NCBI GenBank assembly: GCA_913046805.1 | Contig: CAJWTA010000032.1 | Coordinates: forward strand, 1 to 10,844 | Length of the DNA stretch: 10,844 nucleotides | Reading direction: 5' to 3' | From: an uncultured Fidelibacterota bacterium | GTDB taxonomy: Bacteria > Marinisomatota > Marinisomatia > Marinisomatales > TCS55 | Shown: piece after piece, positions 6,520-10,844 of the stretch | Numbering within the stretch: position 1 is the stretch's first letter | How the letters are laid out: each line of letters begins with the position of its first letter | Notes under the pieces: model-generated | The model's input: the letters and a program-made list of their open reading frames with translations, nothing else | What the model was told of the DNA's origin: nothing | Database searches by the model: none | Program-made: the position numbers and the translations under genes

Positions 6520-7884
6520 ATGCATTCATTCATCCTTATTTCTTATTTCATTATTTTAATTATTTTAGGATTTGCTAAAAGAGATGCTTCTAAGCCAACT
6601 GCAGTTAATGACTATCTTTTGGCAGGCAGAAAGTTAAGCCTGCCTGGTTTTGTTATTACTTTAGTATCTACTTGGTATGGTGGAATAATAGGTATTGGAG
6701 AGAATACATATTTATACGGTTTGCAAACCTGGACAATATTTGGATTGCCGTATTATCTGTTTGCTGTATTTTTTGCTTTTTTTGTAGCTGGTAAAATAAA
6801 CGAGCTTTCAACAGTTTCATTATCCGATCAACTCTATAAACATTACGGCAAGGTACCCGGTGTAATTGGAGCAATTTATATTTTTATATTATCAAGCCCG
6901 GCCCCTTATTTATTAAGTATAGGAATCATTATTAACCACGTAACTGGTTTAAATTATGAATTTTCATTAATACTGGTAGCTGTAATTAGCATTAGTTATA
7001 TCTGGAGCGGGGGCCTTAAGGCAGTAATTCGGACCGATTTTTTTCAGTTTTTTTTAATGTTTTCCGGTTTTGCATTGCTTCTATTTTACAGTGCGCGATT
7101 TTCTGATTTTTCGATAGAAATTTTTAATAGCCTTCCTTCTAACCTGCTGCATCCAACTGGAGGTGCATCAATACAGTACATAGCTGCGTGGTTTTTTATA
7201 GCACTGTGGACATTTGTTGATCCAGGTTTTTATCAAAGGTGCGCTGCGGCCAAATCACCAGGTACAGCGCGAAATGGAATTTTGTTATCTGTTTTTTTTT
7301 GGCTAGTCTTTGACATATTGACACTTTTTTCTGGACTTTATGCCAGGGCTTTGCTTTCAGATATAGACCCCTCATTAGCATATATACAATTAGCAGAGCT
7401 TGTTCTTCCTCAATTTGCAATCGGTATTTTTTTCATTGGAATGCTATCTGTGATAATGTCCACAATAGATTCATTGGCGTTTATAAGCGCCACTACTTTT
7501 GGTAGGGATATTATGTGGAGAATTCAAAATTCTCAGGGTAGTAAAAATATTTCTGATGCTGACAACGCTATTCCTTTTGTCAAGAAAGGACTTTTGATCA
7601 CTATATTAATATCATTGATGATCGCTCTCAGCATTCCATCCGTTATTCAGATATGGTACATATTGGGTTCTATAATAGTACCCGGTTTACTCATACCATT
7701 CTTAATGTCTTTCACAAAAATTAAATTAGATGTAATTACCATGATGGTTGCTCCATTTTTCGTTAGTATTTTATGGATCATAAATAAAAATATATTTGGA
7801 TTCTATCCTTTAGGACTAGAGCCTTTTTATCCAGGTATAATTACATCAATGTCGATTTGTGTATTTAAATGGCTAAAGAAATAG
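6520..7884 (+). CDS. Sodium:solute symporter (SSS family) transporter, possibly for thiamine or a precursor
   Basis: This 454-residue, strongly hydrophobic inner-membrane protein has about a dozen or more predicted helices and the SSS (PF00474) marks. These are NDYLLAGRKLSLPG at 30-43, the unwound first core helix around TWYGGIIGIGE, SGGLKAVIRTDFFQ at 163-176, DPGFYQR at 234-240, and the second family signature ending MSTIDSLAFISATTFGRDI at 313-331. The last segment holds the Ser/Thr residues that form the sodium site in this LeuT-fold family. It should import an organic solute with sodium. The substrate is not readable from sequence. Its position 5 nt after thiN and overlapping the next gene makes thiamine or a pyrimidine/thiazole precursor a reasonable guess, since an SSS-type protein (ThiV) has been predicted as a thiamine-related transporter in other lineages. 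Other SSS substrates such as sugars, amino acids or pantothenate remain possible. Confidence 0.88.
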   Translation: MHSFILISYFIILIILGFAKRDASKPTAVNDYLLAGRKLSLPGFVITLVSTWYGGIIGIGENTYLYGLQTWTIFGLPYYLFAVFFAFFVAGKINELSTVSLSDQLYKHYGKVPGVIGAIYIFILSSPAPYLLSIGIIINHVTGLNYEFSLILVAVISISYIWSGGLKAVIRTDFFQFFLMFSGFALLLFYSARFSDFSIEIFNSLPSNLLHPTGGASIQYIAAWFFIALWTFVDPGFYQRCAAAKSPGTARNGILLSVFFWLVFDILTLFSGLYARALLSDIDPSLAYIQLAELVLPQFAIGIFFIGMLSVIMSTIDSLAFISATTFGRDIMWRIQNSQGSKNISDADNAIPFVKKGLLITILISLMIALSIPSVIQIWYILGSIIVPGLLIPFLMSFTKIKLDVITMMVAPFFVSILWIINKNIFGFYPLGLEPFYPGIITSMSICVFKWLKK

Positions 7885-8333
7885 AAAGAAAGTTCCTAGT
7901 AAATCCATCAAAAATTTCTTTTAAAGGAAATGGCGATGAATTAAAGCAAGGATATCTTTCGATCACAGATTCAGGATTAACCCGTATTAGGGTTACTAGC
8001 AAGCAAGGTTTTTTAACTATAAAATCGAAAACAATTGGTATATCGCGTGAGGAATATGAATATGAAATTCCAATTGATGATGCAAATAGACTTATCCAGC
8101 TAAGCGCAGGTGAGGTAATTCATAAAACTCGTACAAAAGTTACTTATGATGGCAAAATATGGGAAATTGATGAGTTTCATGGAAAAAATAAAGGATTATG
8201 GTTGGCCGAAATAGAATTAGTTGATTTAAATGAGTCTTTTTCAAAACCCGAATGGATTTTAGACGAAGTGTCAGATGATACAAGATATTTTAGTTCAAAT
8301 CTCAGTGTAAACCCTTTTTGTGATTGGGAATGA
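7869..8333 (+). CDS. CYTH-domain triphosphatase (TTM family)
   Basis: This compact 154-residue CYTH/triphosphate tunnel metalloenzyme opens with the diagnostic ExExK motif (Glu4, Glu6, Lys8 in KEIERKFLV). It then shows the paired charged residues that line the tunnel: QGYLS at 27-31, Arg39/Arg41, Lys52/Lys54, EYEYEI at 62-67, Lys86/Arg88/Lys90, WEIDEF at 98-103 and AEIEL at 113-117. Short bacterial members mostly hydrolyse inorganic triphosphate with Mg or Mn. Animal thiamine triphosphatase has the same fold. The start overlaps the last 16 nt of the transporter gene, implying translational coupling. Because it sits in a thiN-transporter unit, action on thiamine triphosphate is worth considering; adenylate cyclase activity (class IV) is less likely given the size and context. 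All core charged residues look intact. Confidence 0.9.
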   Translation: MAKEIERKFLVNPSKISFKGNGDELKQGYLSITDSGLTRIRVTSKQGFLTIKSKTIGISREEYEYEIPIDDANRLIQLSAGEVIHKTRTKVTYDGKIWEIDEFHGKNKGLWLAEIELVDLNESFSKPEWILDEVSDDTRYFSSNLSVNPFCDWE

Positions 8334-9175
8334 AGAAATACTTAATATATCTTTTACTTTTTTACAGTGTTGAAGCACAAAATGATTGGCGCAAGGTTCA
8401 TGGCGCTAGACAGTACTCTATTAGTGGTGTTGCTAAGTTTGAAAAGGGGTTTTTAGTTGTTCATGATAACAAAAAAAAGAATCAGCCCAGAATAAGCTAC
8501 TTAGACAATTCTCTAAGATTAAGAAAGCTAATTTGGCCAGAACCATTGCTTCCATACGATCTAGAGGCGCTTCATAAAATGCCTGGATTTAAAAATAAGT
8601 TTATAACGATGGAAAGTACTGGTAAAGTTTATATTTTTTATGTAGATCCGTTTAATTTTAGGATTGAAATTGTGCAAACTTTTACACTCCCTGGAATCTC
8701 AAGTAAAATGAACCTTGAAGGCTTCGCAATTTATAACTCCGCGCAGGGCCAGATACTCCTTTATGGCGACAGAGGATCAAACAAAAGAAGCTCCACATTA
8801 ATTACGGCTTTGTATAACCCCGCTAATCACAATATCTATGAGGTTAACAAATTTGAAATAGAATTACCTATACCTCGAAAATCTAAACGAAACATTGCAG
8901 ATCTAACCATTGACATAAATGGAGGGGTTTGGACCTCTGCCACATCTGACCCAGGAAATAACGGTCCCTTCAAAACAGCTATATACCAAATTGGTCAAAT
9001 GAACAATACCGGAACATTTGATTTTAATCATCCATCTCTATTAAATCCCCTAATGGTAATTGAAAACCAAAAAGTTGAAGCTATGATTTTTGATGAAGGT
9101 GATTTAATCTTGATGACCGATAATGAAAACTTTGGCGCAACATTTCTACGTATTCGGGAGACTTTAAATGAATAA
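8330..9175 (+). CDS. Secreted propeller-like protein (phytase-like/DUF3616/SdiA-regulated type)
   Basis: I start this gene at the ATG 8330-8332, which overlaps the previous stop as ATGA. A TTG two codons earlier is possible but less natural. The 281-residue product has a short signal peptide (MKKYLIYLLLFYSVEAQ) and so is periplasmic or secreted. Five segments share a pattern of a small hydrophobic/acidic entry, a glycine turn and a hydrophobic strand, in most cases closing in Asp, Asn or Ser: ISGVAKFEKGFLVVHDN (31-47), DLEALHKM...FITMES (77-96), NLEGFAIY...LLYGDRG (128-149), IADLTIDINGGVWTSATSD (189-207) and VEAMIFDEGDLILMTDNEN (249-267). This looks like a beta-propeller of the phytase-like, SdiA-regulated or DUF3616 kind. 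The DLEGxx pattern is common in those families, whose biochemical roles are mostly unknown. It overlaps the next gene by 8 nt. I do not assign an activity. Confidence 0.75.
   Translation: MKKYLIYLLLFYSVEAQNDWRKVHGARQYSISGVAKFEKGFLVVHDNKKKNQPRISYLDNSLRLRKLIWPEPLLPYDLEALHKMPGFKNKFITMESTGKVYIFYVDPFNFRIEIVQTFTLPGISSKMNLEGFAIYNSAQGQILLYGDRGSNKRSSTLITALYNPANHNIYEVNKFEIELPIPRKSKRNIADLTIDINGGVWTSATSDPGNNGPFKTAIYQIGQMNNTGTFDFNHPSLLNPLMVIENQKVEAMIFDEGDLILMTDNENFGATFLRIRETLNE
9156..9160 (+). promoter_or_regulatory. Ribosome binding site of the DUF2490-like gene
   Basis: GGGAG lies 7 nt before the ATG at 9168, inside the end of the upstream gene. It supports the 9168 start, which overlaps the preceding frame by 8 nt. 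Most other starts in this window lack such a site. Confidence 0.4.
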
Positions 9176-9782
9176 ATATCTTCTTTTAATTATTTTTGTA
9201 GTTCCCATTTTCGCCCAAGAAACTCTGAATAGGTCTGAAAAGATAACTGTTAAAAGAAAGTTTGGCAATATAGGTATGTATAGCGATCTTGATTTTAGGA
9301 CGACTGATAAAAAAGGATACTACTACAGACATGTCGAATTTGGAGCAACCATTCCAATCGGAAAAACCTGGACAACTTCCTTACAATACAGAAACGTTTA
9401 TACTAACAACGGATCATTTTGGAAATTAGAAAAGAGACCTAAGGCGCTTATACAAAAAACATTTAAGTCAAATAATGTAAAATGGGCGGTGCGCAGTTTA
9501 CAAGAATATCGCATTAGAAAAGGAAGAGATGATGCATTACGAAATAGAGTAAGAGTGATGGCAAAATCAAACATGGATTGGAATGGCCTTACTCCGTTTG
9601 TGGGGAACGAATTTTTTTATGATATGGAAAAAAATGAATACAATAAAAATTGGTTTGTTATAGGCTTTGATCTTTCAAAAAAGAATAAGATCGCACCAAC
9701 TATATACTACAAGCATATTACTGATTACATTGATGAAAACTGGGTTTCTACCTACACAATGGTTTTTAAGTTTACGATTTAA
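9168..9782 (+). CDS. DUF2490-like outer-membrane protein
   Basis: This 204-residue protein has a signal peptide (MNKYLLLIIFVVPIFAQ) and then a series of amphipathic beta strands. The layout resembles DUF2490 proteins, small predicted outer-membrane barrels: an alternating aromatic/charged strand YRHVEFGATIPI, then SLQYRNVY and WKLEKRPKALIQKTF at 85-99, LRNRVRVMAKS at 124-134, and TPFVGNEFFYDMEKN at 142-156. The chain ends in a strand (TYTMVFKFTI) whose last residue is Ile rather than Phe, a mild departure from the usual outer-membrane barrel signal. No enzymatic role is known for the family. It overlaps the propeller-like gene by 8 nt and directly abuts the following hydrolase gene, so it is part of the same transcript. 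It may form a surface or envelope unit with the propeller protein, but this is inference from adjacency alone. Confidence 0.72.
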   Translation: MNKYLLLIIFVVPIFAQETLNRSEKITVKRKFGNIGMYSDLDFRTTDKKGYYYRHVEFGATIPIGKTWTTSLQYRNVYTNNGSFWKLEKRPKALIQKTFKSNNVKWAVRSLQEYRIRKGRDDALRNRVRVMAKSNMDWNGLTPFVGNEFFYDMEKNEYNKNWFVIGFDLSKKNKIAPTIYYKHITDYIDENWVSTYTMVFKFTI

Positions 9783-10670
9783 ATGAAAATTTTAATCTCC
9801 CATCTTCCCAAGCATGACTGGTGGGGTCATGGTACCCCAATTTATAAAAATAATCCTGCTATGAAGCAGGGTATAATCCCAAACCAGGAGCTCGTAGAAA
9901 TTGAAATGTATATGATGACAAAACTATTCAATCGTCTACCTGTCGAGTTAATTGAAGTTGATTTTCCAAGCTTTCTTGATCAGCAGAATTCAGATAAAAG
10001 GAAGCATGACTTTGTTTTTGTCAGGGATTTATTCATTAGCAATCAACAAGGGAAGGTTATTATATCCAAATTCAGCGAAGAAGCAAGGCAGGTGGAAAGC
10101 GATATTATGGAGATCATGCTCAATTCAATGGGATATCAAACTATCAGAATCCCAGATTCAATTAACGCTAAGGCTGAAGGAGGTGAATTTTATTATTGCT
10201 CTGGTCAAAAGATACTTTTTTCAGGTGCATGCAGAAATAATACCAAAGGCGCTGAATGGGTTGCTCAAGAATTTGATGTAAATGAATTGATAATCATGAA
10301 GTCAGATGTATTCCATCTTGATACATTGTTTACTCCGGTAATAAACAAAGACAATCAATTAGCAGCAGTGATTGCATGCACTTCACTAATGGATAAAGAG
10401 TCAGTAAGTAATTTGAAAAGCTTTGCAAAAAGACTTGCTATAGATCTGGTGGAAGTTGAGCCGGAGGATTCTATTGGAACAGATGAAAAATTAGGTGAAT
10501 TTGCTGTGAACTGTTGCCCATTGCCCGGCTACTTAATCGGTCCCACAAGATTCAGATCATTCAAAGTAAATCAAATACTTAAAGAAGTGAATGTGATGCA
10601 TATCACAATTCCAACTACACAATTTCGACTCAGCGGCGGATCTGTTCATTGTTTAACAAATGAACTATAA
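9783..10670 (+). CDS. DDAH/arginine-deiminase superfamily hydrolase (amidinotransferase fold)
   Basis: This 295-residue protein without a signal peptide belongs to the guanidino-group modifying superfamily (dimethylarginine dimethylaminohydrolase, arginine deiminase, amidinotransferases). The catalytic set is visible in order: Arg81-Asp82 in FVRDLFI, Glu132 in AEGGEF, His178 and Asp180 in FHLDT, and nucleophile Cys290 in SGGSVHCLTNEL near the C-terminus. Two Asp residues, a Glu/His pair and the terminal Cys match the residues that hold and attack the guanidinium group in arginine deiminase. Hydrolysis of arginine, a methylated arginine or a related guanidino compound in the cytoplasm is therefore likely. 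The length fits DDAH-like enzymes (about 250-300) and is shorter than classical arginine deiminase (about 400). A Cys-Cys pair at 244-245 is also present. It is the last gene of the operon and begins right after the preceding stop codon. Substrate and pathway are not determined. Confidence 0.85.
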   Translation: MKILISHLPKHDWWGHGTPIYKNNPAMKQGIIPNQELVEIEMYMMTKLFNRLPVELIEVDFPSFLDQQNSDKRKHDFVFVRDLFISNQQGKVIISKFSEEARQVESDIMEIMLNSMGYQTIRIPDSINAKAEGGEFYYCSGQKILFSGACRNNTKGAEWVAQEFDVNELIIMKSDVFHLDTLFTPVINKDNQLAAVIACTSLMDKESVSNLKSFAKRLAIDLVEVEPEDSIGTDEKLGEFAVNCCPLPGYLIGPTRFRSFKVNQILKEVNVMHITIPTTQFRLSGGSVHCLTNEL

Positions 10671-10671
10671 T

Positions 10672-10844
10672 CTATTTAATAAGTATTTTCTTATATCTTA
10701 AAATAAACAATATAATAATACCAGCAACATTGGGATACCAAACAGCAGGATGTGACCAAGAAATTCCATCTACTGATAATGAGGTTAAGGGCCAAAATAG
10801 CTGAACCGGGAAAAATTCTTTAGTATGAAATGGAAAATCAAGAA
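10672..10844 (-). CDS. C-terminus of a membrane protein, possibly metal-dependent hydrolase-like (partial)
   Basis: An open minus-strand frame enters from the right edge and ends at a TAG (complement of 10672-10674) after 56 residues. It contains LDFPFHTKEFFPVQLFWPLT, then a segment with SWSHPAVWYPN, a hydrophobic helix (VAGIIILFIL) and a basic tail RYKKILIK. The combination of a Leu-Asp-x-Pro-x-His motif, FWPL and a tryptophan/aspartate-or-histidine-proline segment recalls the C-termini of small inner-membrane proteins annotated as putative metal-dependent hydrolases (YdjM/DUF457-like). The basic tail after the helix suggests a cytoplasmic C-terminus. The stop codon lies one base from that of the convergent hydrolase gene, which supports a real gene end. 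The rest of the gene is outside the window, so the family call is tentative. Confidence 0.6.
   Translation of the reverse strand, partial: LDFPFHTKEFFPVQLFWPLTSLSVDGISWSHPAVWYPNVAGIIILFILRYKKILIK

Noticed and set aside
8324..8329. Alternative TTG start for the propeller-like gene
   Set aside because: The ATG two codons later forms the common ATGA overlap with the preceding stop and gives a cleaner MKK signal peptide.
9952..10281. 109-codon frame overlapping the guanidino hydrolase in another plus-strand frame
   Set aside because: The hydrolase frame has all catalytic residues across this stretch; the overlapping frame has none and no ribosome binding site.

Overview
This window is AT-rich and gene-dense. 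Four secreted or outer-membrane proteins have signal peptides ending in Ala-Gln (FAQ, HAQ, EAQ), starts are often preceded by A/T rather than a strong Shine-Dalgarno, and two putative outer-membrane beta-barrel proteins are present. Together this suggests a Gram-negative bacterium of the Bacteroidota/FCB group. A marine lineage such as Candidatus Neomarinimicrobiota (SAR406) is a guess from style, not a demonstrated placement.

Left part, minus strand: at the edge lies the receiver domain of an OmpR/PhoB-type response regulator, cut by the window end (1-368). Upstream of it is a tight four-gene minus-strand operon read from 5720 down to 524: a 774-residue RND/MMPL-type exporter, a secreted LolA-like protein, an outer-membrane beta-barrel protein resembling the DUF1302 group, and a second, diverged LolA-like protein. 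Gaps are 2, 10 and 16 nt. The natural reading is an envelope-spanning path: an inner-membrane pump, two periplasmic lipid or lipoprotein carriers and an outer-membrane partner. The cargo is unknown.

Centre: a 170-nt divergent intergenic region (5721-5890) holds candidate promoters for both operons and an 11-bp inverted repeat with one G:U-compatible mismatch, ending 11 nt before the plus-strand operon.

Right part, plus strand: six genes packed almost without gaps (5891-10670). They are thiamine pyrophosphokinase (thiN), a sodium:solute symporter family transporter, a CYTH-fold triphosphatase, a secreted propeller-like protein with five visible repeats, a DUF2490-like outer-membrane protein, and a DDAH/arginine-deiminase-superfamily hydrolase with a full set of catalytic residues. 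The first three suggest thiamine uptake and phosphorylation, with a possible triphosphatase step; this is inferred from gene order. The last three have no obvious link to thiamine.

At the right edge the C-terminus of a minus-strand membrane protein converges on the operon with one base between the stop codons. No rRNA, tRNA, CRISPR array, insertion sequence or recognised riboswitch was seen. No intergenic stretch exceeds 300 bases.
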